In this document: in pieces, positions 53,415 to 61,975 of the stretch
Position numbering within the stretch: the first letter of the stretch is position 1
Layout: every line of letters starts with the position of its first letter
Assembly (NCBI GenBank): GCA_963747735.1
Contig: CAVVGE010000018.1
Span: 6,895 to 70,894, forward strand
Source of the DNA: AP-15 sp963747735
GTDB taxonomy: Bacteria; Pseudomonadota; Alphaproteobacteria; ATCC43930; CGMCC-115725
Length of the DNA: 64,000 nt
Direction: 5' to 3'
Position numbers and translations under genes: made by a program
Notes under the pieces: generated by a model
Databases searched by the model: none
The model's input: the letters and a program-made list of their open reading frames with translations, nothing else
What the model was told of the DNA's origin: nothing

Positions 53415-53646
53415 GTGCGGAAATCCCAGGTAGAGCGGTTTCCGTACACTATCCCATTCCGACAGGGTTTGTCGTGCAGGTTTTGAGGTCAAAATCGGGG
53501 CGTCGGACGGGCACCGAGAGCGCCTGTCGGAAATCACATGTTTCCCGACAGCCTGCGACGTGCCGAGCGTGGCGAAATCCCTCGCGCTGCCGCCGGTTTC
53601 GTTCCCGATCTGTCCGCTTATGCTACAAAAATGCGCGTTTCGTTAG

Positions 53647-53954
53647 TTCTGGCCCATACGGCGACGGTGCGGCCATATTGGTCGTGGCCGCGAGGGTTCG
53701 CAGGCGACGGTGCGGCCGCGGGTCAGCTCGCGCATCACGGCCGCGCTGTCCCGGCCGCACTCGTAAGTGTGGCCGTCCTTCCCCTCGCAGGTCTGCTGCA
53801 TCTCGGGCGCGGCGATGCCCCACAGGCGGATGCGCACGCCGCCCATCTCAAGCGTGTCGCCGTCGATCACGCGGACGCGCTCCGACATTTCCGCCATCGG
53901 CGCAGCGCCCGCGCAAAGTATCAAGACGAGGAAAAGAAACGCCGTGCGCCACAT
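53647..53954 (-). pseudogene. Thermonuclease (SNase) family protein truncated by the Tn3 element
   Basis: The ATG at 53954 gives a signal peptide (TAFLFLVLILCAGAAPMAEM) and the SNase core RVIDGDTLEMGGVRIRLWGI, AAPEMQQTCEGKDGHTYECG. One indel near 53690 shifts the frame; the alternative frame keeps DQYGRTVAVWAR, the catalytic Arg region. The reading ends at the Tn3 inverted repeat at 53646. The second half of the enzyme is missing. Confidence 0.8.
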
Positions 53955-54018
53955 CGCGCATTATTAAAATGCTGGGGGGCTTTCGGATCAATTAACGACG
54001 CCAGCCGCGGTCTTGCAT

Positions 54019-54258
54019 TTAGAGGGCGATCGGTTCGATCAGCGCGACGTCTATTACAGCGGCTTTGTGCGACGGGCGGCCGCTAAGCGGCGAGGCATTC
54101 GGGGGCGAACGGCTCGTCCGTCGGGGGGCTCGTTTCTTGTCGATCTGGTCGAGCAGCCAGGTCTTAACCGCCGCCGCGGCCCGCTCCCGCTCCGCGTCGT
54201 CATCGGCGAGACGGCGGGCCTTCAGGATCACGACGCGCAGTTCGGCCACGCTGCCGCA
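54019..54258 (-). CDS. Hypothetical small basic protein
   Basis: From a GTG at 54258 about 79 residues read AELRVVILKARRLADDDAER, ERAAAAVKTWLLDQIDKKRA and a basic tail. The first half looks helical and ordered; the second is less convincing. No family recognised. It may be a decayed partner of the recombinase scrap just upstream. Confidence 0.3.
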   Translation of the reverse strand, partial: CGSVAELRVVILKARRLADDDAERERAAAAVKTWLLDQIDKKRAPRRTSRSPPNASPLSGRPSHKAAVIDVALIEPIAL

Positions 54259-54286
54259 ACGCGTGTCGTTGAAGTGTGAGGGGCGC

Positions 54287-54385
54287 TTACTCGATGAACC
54301 GGGCGAGATGCCGGTACATGGTCGAGCGGTTGATGCCAAGGGTGCGCGCGACGAACGCTCCCGTCGGCAGCCGCCCGGCGCGTCA
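54287..54385 (-). pseudogene. Serine-recombinase-like C-terminal helix-turn-helix fragment
   Basis: The minus strand reads LPTGAFVARTLGINRSTMYR, HLARFIE and a stop at 54287. This is the DNA-binding C-terminal end of resolvase/invertase or related Hin-type HTH proteins. The catalytic domain is not found in frame. It follows, after a GGAGGTGA, the small gene at 54391. Confidence 0.5.
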
Positions 54386-54390
54386 CCTCC

Positions 54391-54585
54391 TCACGCCCGA
54401 CGGATCGCCGGCAAGAGGTGCGGCTTTCCAGCAAGCGCCGGGCGGATGCTGATGGCATACGGCCGTGGTCCCACAATCGACTGGGATTGATCGGCGCCGG
54501 CCGATGCCAGGGCGCGCTCTCGCCGCAGCTCCTCCATGCGGGTTCGGATCATCGGGAAGTCCGCGGCGGCGCGTGGTCGGGTCAC
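54391..54585 (-). CDS. Small hypothetical protein of plasmid-type regions
   Basis: A GTG at 54585 with GGAGGAACC directly upstream starts a 64-residue protein: VTRPRAAADFPMIRTRMEEL, RRERALASAGADQSQSIVGP, RPYAISIRPALAGKPHLLPA. The ribosome site is the best evidence that it is real. No functional motif is seen. It ends just before the HTH fragment, with which it may once have formed an operon. Confidence 0.45.
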   Translation of the reverse strand: MTRPRAAADFPMIRTRMEELRRERALASAGADQSQSIVGPRPYAISIRPALAGKPHLLPAIRRA

Positions 54586-55011
54586 GGTTCCTCCGCTCGG
54601 GTGTTTAGCGAACCGGCGGCAGATTTGAAAATTATGGTTAACGTGGCAAGCGGCGTTGTGACGCCGCTCTCCGTTCAATCGATCGACAATCTTCGCGCAA
54701 CCAGAGGGCCTAAAACGCGGCATGTTGGAGGTACAAAAATCTGAGTGGCGGTCGTCAGGCGAGGTTTTTCAGAAATCAGCGCGAGAAATATATTCGAAAA
54801 ATTAAATTGATATGATCTCTTAGTTTATCCAGTCGCTTAGAAAAATCTTGTAGATCCCAGGATTATTTTTTGGTTGCACCGCCAGTTTCTCGCCCCATGT
54901 GACCGAATACGCCGCACATGATGCGCATCGTCGCCGCTCCGTGACGCGGAAACGATGTTATCCGAGCCGGACGTGGGCTCTTCAGTGGCGGACACTACAT
55001 CGGAGGAATCC

Positions 55012-55632
55012 ATGATTGTCGAAATGCGCACCTACACGCTAAAGCCCGGCACGGTTGCCCAGTTCGAGGAGCAGTTCGGCGCGGCATTGTCAGTGCGCGC
55101 CAAGCTGTCGCCGCTCGCCGCCTTCTGGCACACCGAGGTCGGCCCGCTGAACCGGGTGATCCACGTCTGGCCCTATAAGGATTTCGAGGAGCGCACCCGG
55201 ATCCGCGCGGAGTCGCAAAAGCTGCAAGGCTGGCCGCCCAACACCCGCGAATTCGTTGTCGAGCAGCAGAGCGAAGTCTTTCTGCCGGCGCCGTTTTCGC
55301 CGAAGCTCGAACCACGCAAGCTCGGCGGTCTCTACGAGATCCGCCTTTACACCCTGCAGCCAGGCGGCATTCCCGGCGTCATCGATCGCTGGAGCACAGC
55401 GATTGCCGATCGCGTGAAGCTGTCGCCGCTCGCCTTCGCCGGGCATTCTGAATTCGGCGGACTCAACCGCTGGTGCCACATCTGGGCGTACAAGGACGCC
55501 GGCGAGCGCTTCGCGGTCCGCGAAAAGGCCCGCAACGAAGGCATCTGGCCGCCCCGTGGCGGTCAGCCCGGCGTGACCCTCAAGCAGGAGAACATGCTGG
55601 TGGTTCCCGCCGCCTTCTCGCCGCTGCACTAA
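55012..55632 (+). CDS. NIPSNAP family protein
   Basis: A 206-residue protein made of two NIPSNAP (dimeric alpha+beta barrel) domains. The ATG at 55012 has CGGAGGAATCC upstream. Domain 1: MIVEMRTYTLKPGTVAQFEE and HTEVGPLNRVIHVWPYKDFE; domain 2: YEIRLYTLQPGGIPGVIDRW and HSEFGGLNRWCHIWAYKDAG. The EMRTY/EIRLY...KPG and LNR(V/W)xH(V/I)W(P/A)YKD motifs are diagnostic. The biochemical role in bacteria is unclear. The frame is intact and the gene stands alone. Confidence 0.9.
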   Translation: MIVEMRTYTLKPGTVAQFEEQFGAALSVRAKLSPLAAFWHTEVGPLNRVIHVWPYKDFEERTRIRAESQKLQGWPPNTREFVVEQQSEVFLPAPFSPKLEPRKLGGLYEIRLYTLQPGGIPGVIDRWSTAIADRVKLSPLAFAGHSEFGGLNRWCHIWAYKDAGERFAVREKARNEGIWPPRGGQPGVTLKQENMLVVPAAFSPLH

Positions 55633-56429
55633 AGCGGTCGTTCTATCCTGCGGGACTCATCCCGAGCACTTTATGCGACAGCGCCGCCTGGCTATGCCGG
55701 GCGGCGCGAATTTTGACGGCCCCGAAAGAAGTCCCGCCGCCGACCGGAGCGGCAGGACTGTCGCCGCGACACTCGGCGGCGATTGCTTCCGGCTGTGGCT
55801 CGGCAACCGTCACAACCGGCATCCGCAGGATCGCGGGGAGCCAGCTCGTCCCTTTGAGCCGCTGCTCGGCTTCCGGCGGCAAGCGAATCCTTCTTGAGCT
55901 TGACGAGGTTCTGGCGGCGTCGGCGCGACGCCTTCCCGATCAATCGGTCTCCGCCCGATCCGGACGCGAGCGTCAGCCACCAGGCAGAAAAAAATGGAGA
56001 ATGAAAGAGCGCGAGGGGGAGGGGAGGGCACCGTCAGCCTTGCGTGCGCTGCTCCCGCGGCGACCGCGCCCTCAAGCGCTGGTTATGCTTCTTGAAAAAA
56101 GCGCGTCGCGCGGCTTTGGCGGTCACCGGCCGCCGCCATTTGCGCCGCCTCGAGACGGGTGATTCCGACGGGACCGGTGCCGACGCCGCCATGGCGAGGC
56201 CGTGCGCAAAAGCATACGATTATACGGCCATGCAAAATAATGGGTAAATTACCGCGCCTCTCGCTTTTTACTCCGAGTTGCGGCGCGATTTCCATAAATC
56301 CGGCCCGCGGCACGTGAACAAAGGGCAGCGGAGGAGGTTATCCTATAAGCTGTCATTCGAGACCGCGATGTATGGCGGTCTCGTCGGCTGTGAGCGATTA
56401 TGACGCTGGATCGCAGTCGCAGCAGGTAG
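55633..56429. other. About 800 bp without a recognised gene
   Basis: Several short open frames exist on both strands but none has a good start or recognisable motif. A purine-rich stretch (55985-56030, GGGGGAGGGGAGGG) and a palindromic pair ACCGCGATGTATGGCGGTC (56360-56379) stand out. The region may hold decayed genes. Confidence 0.3.
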
Positions 56430-56879
56430 ATGTCGTCTGGTGTGCCGAACTCCGAAGCTCCGCCGCAGGGTGAAACGGAATCACCGGCTGCGAAGGGGGC
56501 CACGGGTGACCAGTATAAAAACGGAGATCTCCGGTATAATATGGAAATCACGCTGGAGGAGGCGTTTAACGGGAAGACAAAGATTATTAGAGTCCCAAAT
56601 ATCGACGCATTAGGTGCTCGCATAGAAAAGAGGCTGAGTGTCAATCTGCCCGCTGGGCTAGAAGATAGAACGCAAATACGGCTCGCCGAAGAAGGCGAAC
56701 ACCGGTTCGATGGCGGTCCTCCGGCCGATTTCTACATCTTCATATCCATGCCGGAGCATCGGTTGTTTAAGCGAGAGGGCGCCGATGTTCGCGCACGTGT
56801 CGAGATCCCGGTACTGACCGCGACCCTCGAGGAACCCGCTCCTAAGAGCCGAGGTTTCTTTGGCCGCGGGAGGAAATAG
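56430..56879 (+). CDS. DnaJ C-terminal domain protein without J domain
   Basis: A 149-residue protein. After 35 linker residues, DLRYNMEITLEEAFNGKTKI, IRVPNIDALGARIEKRLSVN, LPAGLEDRTQIRLAEEGEHR, FDGGPPADFYIFISMPEHRL and FKREGADVRARVEIPV follow. These are the substrate-binding beta-sandwich domains I and II of DnaJ. The J domain (HPD) and the four CxxCxGxG zinc repeats are absent; the zinc module is replaced by a short loop. A holdase-like role without Hsp70 stimulation is inference. It may also be a decayed dnaJ copy that stayed open. Confidence 0.7.
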   Translation: MSSGVPNSEAPPQGETESPAAKGATGDQYKNGDLRYNMEITLEEAFNGKTKIIRVPNIDALGARIEKRLSVNLPAGLEDRTQIRLAEEGEHRFDGGPPADFYIFISMPEHRLFKREGADVRARVEIPVLTATLEEPAPKSRGFFGRGRK

Positions 56880-56903
56880 CGGGGATCGTAATTAAACGGG
56901 GGG

Positions 56904-58145
56904 TCAAAACTCCCAGCTCTCCGGCACCCGCCAGAAAGCGGCATGGCCTTTGAACTCGCGCACCTCGGACGGGAAGAGGCCAAAGCCGATGGTGCAGCGC
57001 CCGTAGCGGCGGTTGATGCGGTCGACCATCGGTGAAAGCTGCTGATGCTCCGCGTTGCCGGCCGCGAACAGATCCGGCTGGTGCCGGCTGGCGGGAACGA
57101 GGCCCAGCAGCACGACGCCGACGGACAGCGGCTTATAGCGCGGCACCCGCGTCCATAGCTGCTCCAGCCGCGCCAGCAGAAAGCCGGTATCGTCCGTTTC
57201 ATGAAATCCGATCTCGTCCCACCAGCCGCCGAGATCGCCGACCCACGAAAAGTGCAGGCCCAGGCGGCGGCAATAATAGGCGCCGTGCCGGAGACGCTCG
57301 GCCGCCTTGGTGAGAAGATGCTGCGTGAAATGCCGGGCGCCGTCGTTGCTGCGCAGCTCGGGCTCGAGCACATGCTGATGGCCGATGCTTTTTGCATAGG
57401 GCGAGGAGGGCGGCTGGATGTCGACGCCGCGCAGCATCTGGTGGAACAGCACGCCGTTGATGCCGCCCCAAACCTGTCGCAGGCGGGCGGACGAGGCCTG
57501 CCAGAGATCCTCGACGGTGAAGATGCCGGCGCGGTTGAGGCGCTGCTCCATGCGCTTGCCGATGCCGTAGACATCCTGCAATTCGAGGCCGAGCAGAACG
57601 CCCGGCAAATTCTCATGCGTGATGACGACCAGGCCGTCGGGTTTTTGAATGTCGGAGCCGACCTTGCCGAGAAAGACGTTCGGCGCGAGGCCGATCGAGC
57701 AGGTGAGGCATTCACCGACCTGCTCGCGCAGCGCGCGTTTAACCTTGGCCGCCAGCTCGCGCGCGGCCGGCACCTGCCGCTCGGTACCCATCAGGCGGCA
57801 GGCCATCTCGTCAATCGACATGACCTTCTTGACCGGCAGGCAGGTGTCGACCGCCTGCAGAATGCGCTCGTGATAATCGGTGTAGAGCCGGTGCCTGGCC
57901 TGCACCGCGATGACGTCGGCGCAAATCCGTCGCGCCTCTCTCACCAGGGTGCCGGTCTTGATGCCGAGGCGCTTGGCCGGGTAGCTGGCGGCGATCGCGC
58001 AGGCGGAATCCGTCAGCGTCTGCACGACGATGATCGGCTTGCCGCGCAGGGCAGGGGTTGCCTGCTGTTCGCACGATGCAAAGAAGGCGTTGAGATCGAG
58101 GAACAGCCACTGGACGAGATTATCCGCCGCTGATGAGTTCATCAT
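56904..58145 (-). CDS. Y-family DNA polymerase (complete copy)
   Basis: A 413-residue error-prone polymerase of the DinB/UmuC superfamily. The ATG at 58145 starts MMNSSAADNLVQWLFLDLNA; the longer frame upstream is noise. Catalytic motifs: WLFLDLNAFFASCEQQ (Asp), KKVMSIDEMACRLMG (Asp-Glu), and IGLAPNVFLGKVGSDIQKPD. The thumb helix-hairpin-helix is LQDVYGIGKRMEQRLNRAGI and the little finger includes HQHVLEPELRSNDGARHFTQ. It shares the family of 19164-19801. It may act in damage tolerance on the mobile element. Intact. Confidence 0.9.
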   Translation of the reverse strand: MMNSSAADNLVQWLFLDLNAFFASCEQQATPALRGKPIIVVQTLTDSACAIAASYPAKRLGIKTGTLVREARRICADVIAVQARHRLYTDYHERILQAVDTCLPVKKVMSIDEMACRLMGTERQVPAARELAAKVKRALREQVGECLTCSIGLAPNVFLGKVGSDIQKPDGLVVITHENLPGVLLGLELQDVYGIGKRMEQRLNRAGIFTVEDLWQASSARLRQVWGGINGVLFHQMLRGVDIQPPSSPYAKSIGHQHVLEPELRSNDGARHFTQHLLTKAAERLRHGAYYCRRLGLHFSWVGDLGGWWDEIGFHETDDTGFLLARLEQLWTRVPRYKPLSVGVVLLGLVPASRHQPDLFAAGNAEHQQLSPMVDRINRRYGRCTIGFGLFPSEVREFKGHAAFWRVPESWEF

Positions 58146-58373
58146 TTGTTCAATACCCCGACGCTCGGGAATTTTACAAGTTCGGAGGTCCGGGGCAGGG
58201 GGTTGAAGCTGGCACGGGGATCGGCATGCCCGGGCACATTCCGCGGCCCGAATTCCCTTGCCGGACAGGCTCTTAATCCTGGCCGCAGGATCGGGGCGAA
58301 GATCGGCGGATTTATCTCCTAAAACGTAAATACCATGTATATTATCAATGCATTCGTAACTTTCGGGATCGGC

Positions 58374-59573
58374 ATGAGTATTGGCAAGGAAACACCGGCA
58401 CGGATCGAGCCGTGTCTGCTGGACGAGGAGACGAGCGTCGAGATTCTCGACCTGGTCGCGGCGCTGTCCGGCGCGGCGCGCGAGCTCGGCGTGCGTTTGC
58501 ATCCCCGTTCGGCTGCCGGTCTCGCCGATCTCGTGCGGGTGATGAACTGCTACTACTCGAACCTGATCGAGGGGCACAACACGGCGCCGCGCGACATCGA
58601 GCGGGCGCTGGCTAACCAGTTCGACGCCACGGAAGAACGGCGCAACCTGCAGCTTGAGGCGCGCGCGCATATCCGCGTTCAGCGGGAGATCGACCGGCGC
58701 GATGCCGCGGGCACGCTGCCCGAGCCCGCTTCGGTCGCGTTCATCCGCGAACTGCACCGCGCCTTCTATGCGGACGCGCCCGAGGCGATGCTGATGATCG
58801 AGGGGGCCGGGCGGCGGGTGCGAATGATCCCGGGGGAATTTCGCTCGGCGGAGGATCATGAGGTCGCGGTCGGGCGTCACCAGCCGCCCTCGGCCGCAGC
58901 CGTCGAGTCCTTCATGGCGCATTTCGAGCAGCGCTACCGCTTCGAGCCGCTCGGGATGGGCAGCCGCATCCTGGCGATCGCCGCGGCCCATCATCGGCTC
59001 AACTACGTTCACCCGTTTCTCGACGGCAACGGGCGCGTGAGCCGGCTGATGAGCCATGCGATGGCGCTCAAGGCCGGCATTGGCGCGCACGGTCTATGGT
59101 CGGTCTCGCGCGGCCTGGCGCGCGGGCTCGAAAGCCGCGGCGACTACAAGCGGATGATGGATCACGCCGACATGCCGCGGCAGGGCGATCTCGACGGCCG
59201 CGGCAATCTCTCGCGGCGGGCGTTGAGCGAATTCACCGCGTGGTTTCTGAAAGTGAGCCTCGACCAGGTCACCTTCATGAGCGGCCTGTTCGCTCTCGAC
59301 ACATTGGTCGAGCGGCTCAAGGTCTATGTCGCCCGGCACGAGCTCAAGCACGGCGCTTTCGCCATTCTCGATCAAGTCTTGCAGCGCGGGGAGCTGCAGC
59401 GGGGCGAAGCGGCGCGGGTCACCGGCCTCAGGGAGCGCCGCGCGCGCGACCTTCTGGCGTCGCTGGTTGCGGACGGCATTCTCGCCTCCGACACGCCGAA
59501 GGGCCACGTCGCGCTATGCTTCCCGCTCGACGCGGCCGAAATCCTGTTCCCCAATTTGTTCCCGGAGACATGA
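58374..59573 (+). CDS. Fic-domain protein (AMPylator-like)
   Basis: A 399-residue Fic protein. The ATG at 58374 is used; one at 58335 would add 13 residues. Near residue 63 the auto-inhibitory helix reads YSNLIEGHN (class II-like, N-terminal S/TxxxE(G/N)). The active loop near 213 is HPFLDGNGRVSRLMSHAM, with the catalytic His and ATP-binding Arg. A C-terminal winged helix (GEAARVTGLRERRARDLLAS, LVADGILASDTPKGHV) suggests DNA binding. Family members transfer AMP to proteins; the target is unknown. The frame is intact. The gene is divergent from the polymerase. Confidence 0.9.
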   Translation: MSIGKETPARIEPCLLDEETSVEILDLVAALSGAARELGVRLHPRSAAGLADLVRVMNCYYSNLIEGHNTAPRDIERALANQFDATEERRNLQLEARAHIRVQREIDRRDAAGTLPEPASVAFIRELHRAFYADAPEAMLMIEGAGRRVRMIPGEFRSAEDHEVAVGRHQPPSAAAVESFMAHFEQRYRFEPLGMGSRILAIAAAHHRLNYVHPFLDGNGRVSRLMSHAMALKAGIGAHGLWSVSRGLARGLESRGDYKRMMDHADMPRQGDLDGRGNLSRRALSEFTAWFLKVSLDQVTFMSGLFALDTLVERLKVYVARHELKHGAFAILDQVLQRGELQRGEAARVTGLRERRARDLLASLVADGILASDTPKGHVALCFPLDAAEILFPNLFPET

Positions 59574-59646
59574 GCCGGCCGGGACGGGCAGCCGAGGAGA
59601 TGACATGAGCAAAACAATGATCAGAGTATCCCGCTGACGCGGAGCT

Positions 59647-59935
59647 TCAAGGAACTGGTGCTCGCGTTGAAGGAGAGGCAGAGCACTGGACAGGTGAGCA
59701 GGTAGTCCCGTATTTGCGGAAGATGTCGGTGATGATTTTCTCGGCGACCGCTTTCGGCGAGGCGAAAAACCGATAGTACACGACCGCGTTCTTGCTGTTT
59801 CGCATCGGCAGCGGACGAAGCCGAAGCCGGCGACCTTGCTCAACCGGTCGCGAAACGCCGCTGCGATCTGCTCGTTGTCCTGCTTGACGAGCTCCGGCCC
59901 GAAGAGGCTGCGTTGCCAGGCTTCCGCATAGGCGG
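59647..59935 (-). pseudogene. tcmP: Three-Cys-motif partner protein TcmP, C-terminal fragment
   Basis: The minus strand reads SLFGPELVKQDNEQIAAAFR, DRLSKVAGFGFV, then after a frame change near 59815 PLPMRNSKNAVVYYRFFASP, KAVAEKIITDIFRKYG. This is the end of TcmP proteins, found beside mobile elements and DNA-processing genes. The N-terminal part is lost at about 59935, where the IS1595 remnant begins. The family's function is not established to my knowledge. Confidence 0.65.
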
Positions 59936-60125
59936 CATCTTTCCAGGCCACACGAACACGATTGAAGGCTTTTGGGCGCTGGTGAAGCGGGCATGGTACG
60001 GCCAACACCACCATTACAGCCGAAAATATCTGCCGCTCTATATTGGCGAAGCGGCTTATAAGTACAATCACCGGAGCGCGAAGAACGGCTTTGAACAGAC
60101 GATCAGGCGCATGGTGCTCGCATGA
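59936..60125 (+). pseudogene. IS1595-family (ISXO2-like) transposase, C-terminal remnant
   Basis: From about 59945 the reading is GHTNTIEGFWALVKRAWYGQ, HHHYSRKYLPLYIGEAAYKY and NHRSAKNGFEQTIRRMVLA. HTNTIEGFWxxxK is the last catalytic motif (N/E) of DDNK-type ISXO2-like transposases. The first two thirds are absent. Its TGA overlaps the ATG of the downstream methyltransferase (ATGA at 60122), as a passenger gene translated by coupling would be placed. Confidence 0.8.
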
Positions 60126-61762
60126 ACCGGCTCTATTATGGTGATAACCTCACCATAATGCAGCAAATGGCGAAGCACTCGGTTGACCTGATCTACCTCG
60201 ACCCACCGCTCAACTCGCAACAGAACTACAATCTACTGTACCGGACGATGACGGGCAAGCCGGTGCCAGAACAAGCCGAGGCGTTCTGTGACACATGGGA
60301 AATGGATGCGGAAAAAGAGGCCGTTGCCCGCTCCATGCCCGTGCTAATGCGAGAGCATGGTGTTGACAACTATTATGTAGAATTTTGGCGACTGTGGATG
60401 AATTCGCTCCGACACACGCAACCAAAGCTGTTATCCTACCTAATATACATGGTTCAGCGACTGCTTCATATGAAAAGCCTCCTTCGGCCCACAGGTTCCA
60501 TTTACTTATACTGCGACCCAACCGCTAGCCATTATATTAAAGTCATGATGGATGGAATATTTGGGCATCAGAATTTTCAAAATGAAATCGTGTGGGAGCG
60601 TACATTCGGCCACGGCGACAGTCGCACCTGGAGTCGAGTATCTGATTATATTCTGTTTTATACGGCAGGCCAAAAATTTACCTGGAATATTCCATACGAA
60701 AAGCATTCCACGTCTTATGTGGAGTCGCACTACAAGAATGTAGATGAAGCGGGGAGGGCTTACCAGCTCACATCTATTTTGAGTCCTTCGGCTCGGCCGA
60801 ACATGATGTACGAATGGAAAGGGTTTCCGTCGTCACCGCTCGGTTGGCGGTTTTCGAGAGACACTATGGCGGATCTGGATAAGCAAGGGCGCATCTGGTA
60901 CCCCACCCGTAAAGACGGATCGCTCGATATATTGAAGAGACCACGTTTCAAGAGGTTTCTTGATGAACAAAATGGATCAATCGCTACAACAATTTGGACT
61001 GAGATCAATCCTATAAATTCACGCTCTGCGGAACGACTCGGGTATCCGACACAGAAACCGATCGCGCTGTTGGATCGAATAATTCTAGCGTCTAGTAATC
61101 CTGTAGATATGGTATTAGATCAGTTCTGCGGTTGCGGCACGACTATATATTCATCTGTCAAAAACAATAGAAAGTGGATAGGCTGCGATATCGCCATATG
61201 GCCGATTAAGCTCATTCGCGAAATATTGGCCGAAAGATATCGCTTGGTTGAAGATACGAATTTTAAAGTAGACGGTATTCCGGTGAGCGTGGCGCAAGGC
61301 GAAGAACTATTCCAACATGATCCGTTTCAGTTTCAGCATTGGGCGGTAGAGCGCGTCGGAGGCTTCCCAATGCAGCGGAAGGTGGCTGACCGAGGCATCG
61401 ACGGGCGGCTGTATTTCGAGACGCGGGACGGGCTTCAAGAGGTTGTGCTTTCCGTGAAGGGCGGCGCTGTTCGACCGACTGACATCCGCGATCTTCGAGG
61501 TGTCCTAGAACGCGAGCAAAGCGCGGCACTTGCAGGGTTCATCTCTCTGCGGGAACCGAGCTATGCTATGCGCAAGGAAGCCGCCGAAGCTGGGCAATAC
61601 GAGTATCAAGGTGTTGCCTATGATCGCATCCAAATGCTTACGATCAAGGAAATCCTAGAGGATAAGCGGGAGTTCCATACGCCGAGCAGGGTCGGAACCA
61701 AGATCACGACGGGACAACACAACCTAGCGCTAACCGGCGGCCATCCCGACAGCGCGCAATAG
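60122..61762 (+). CDS. Fused beta-class DNA methyltransferase and Mrr-like nuclease
   Basis: A 546-residue protein. Residues 1-375 are an N6-adenine/N4-cytosine methyltransferase: motif IV IYLDPPLNSQQNYN (about 25-38) comes before motif I VLDQFCGCGTTIYS (about 331-344), the beta-class order, with a target-recognition region between. Residues 390-520 resemble the Mrr-type endonuclease fold: FQFQHWAVERVGGFPMQRKV, ADRGIDGRLYF and EVVLSVKGG. The catalytic-like Asp and Lys are visible, but the usual (E/Q)xK reads SVK. Base composition drops (AT-rich) in the middle. A single-chain restriction-modification enzyme is plausible; nuclease activity is unproven. Confidence 0.75.
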   Translation: MNRLYYGDNLTIMQQMAKHSVDLIYLDPPLNSQQNYNLLYRTMTGKPVPEQAEAFCDTWEMDAEKEAVARSMPVLMREHGVDNYYVEFWRLWMNSLRHTQPKLLSYLIYMVQRLLHMKSLLRPTGSIYLYCDPTASHYIKVMMDGIFGHQNFQNEIVWERTFGHGDSRTWSRVSDYILFYTAGQKFTWNIPYEKHSTSYVESHYKNVDEAGRAYQLTSILSPSARPNMMYEWKGFPSSPLGWRFSRDTMADLDKQGRIWYPTRKDGSLDILKRPRFKRFLDEQNGSIATTIWTEINPINSRSAERLGYPTQKPIALLDRIILASSNPVDMVLDQFCGCGTTIYSSVKNNRKWIGCDIAIWPIKLIREILAERYRLVEDTNFKVDGIPVSVAQGEELFQHDPFQFQHWAVERVGGFPMQRKVADRGIDGRLYFETRDGLQEVVLSVKGGAVRPTDIRDLRGVLEREQSAALAGFISLREPSYAMRKEAAEAGQYEYQGVAYDRIQMLTIKEILEDKREFHTPSRVGTKITTGQHNLALTGGHPDSAQ

Positions 61763-61775
61763 GAGGCCGCGGCCG

Positions 61776-61964
61776 ATGACGGATGCGGAATGGATTGTCG
61801 ATAAGGAATTGAAACGCGACAAAGCGGAGCGGGAACGCGCAGCTGCTACAGACCCGAAGCGCGAGCGCTCATTGCGCGCCAAGCGCGATCGGTACCAAGC
61901 CATGCTGACGATCGGCCGCGAAGACATGCGCGCGATTGCCGCAAAAGCGGCAGCCTCACGATAA
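61776..61964 (+). CDS. Small charged helical protein
   Basis: A 62-residue protein starting at ATG 61776 with AGGAGGCCGCGG upstream, 13 bp after the methyltransferase stop. It is almost entirely charged helix: DAEWIVDKELKRDKAERERA, AATDPKRERSLRAKRDRYQA and MLTIGREDMRAIAAKAA. The ribosome site and close spacing suggest that it belongs to the methyltransferase operon. A regulatory or DNA-binding role is possible but not shown. Confidence 0.5.
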   Translation: MTDAEWIVDKELKRDKAERERAAATDPKRERSLRAKRDRYQAMLTIGREDMRAIAAKAAASR

Positions 61965-61975
61965 GTCCAAAAGCG

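Larger units (their letters stand above)
50034..53646 (-). mobile_element. Tn3-family transposon, cryptic
   Basis: Perfect 46-bp inverted repeats bound the element: CTAACGAAACGCGCATTTTT at 50034 (to 50079) and its exact complement at 53601-53646. Inside are only tnpA and a serine resolvase, both on the minus strand and both frameshifted. No cargo gene is present. The 5-bp flanks (AGCTT, TTCTG) do not match, so one side was rearranged after insertion. The right end interrupts a thermonuclease gene; the left end abuts the IS110 copy. Confidence 0.85.
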
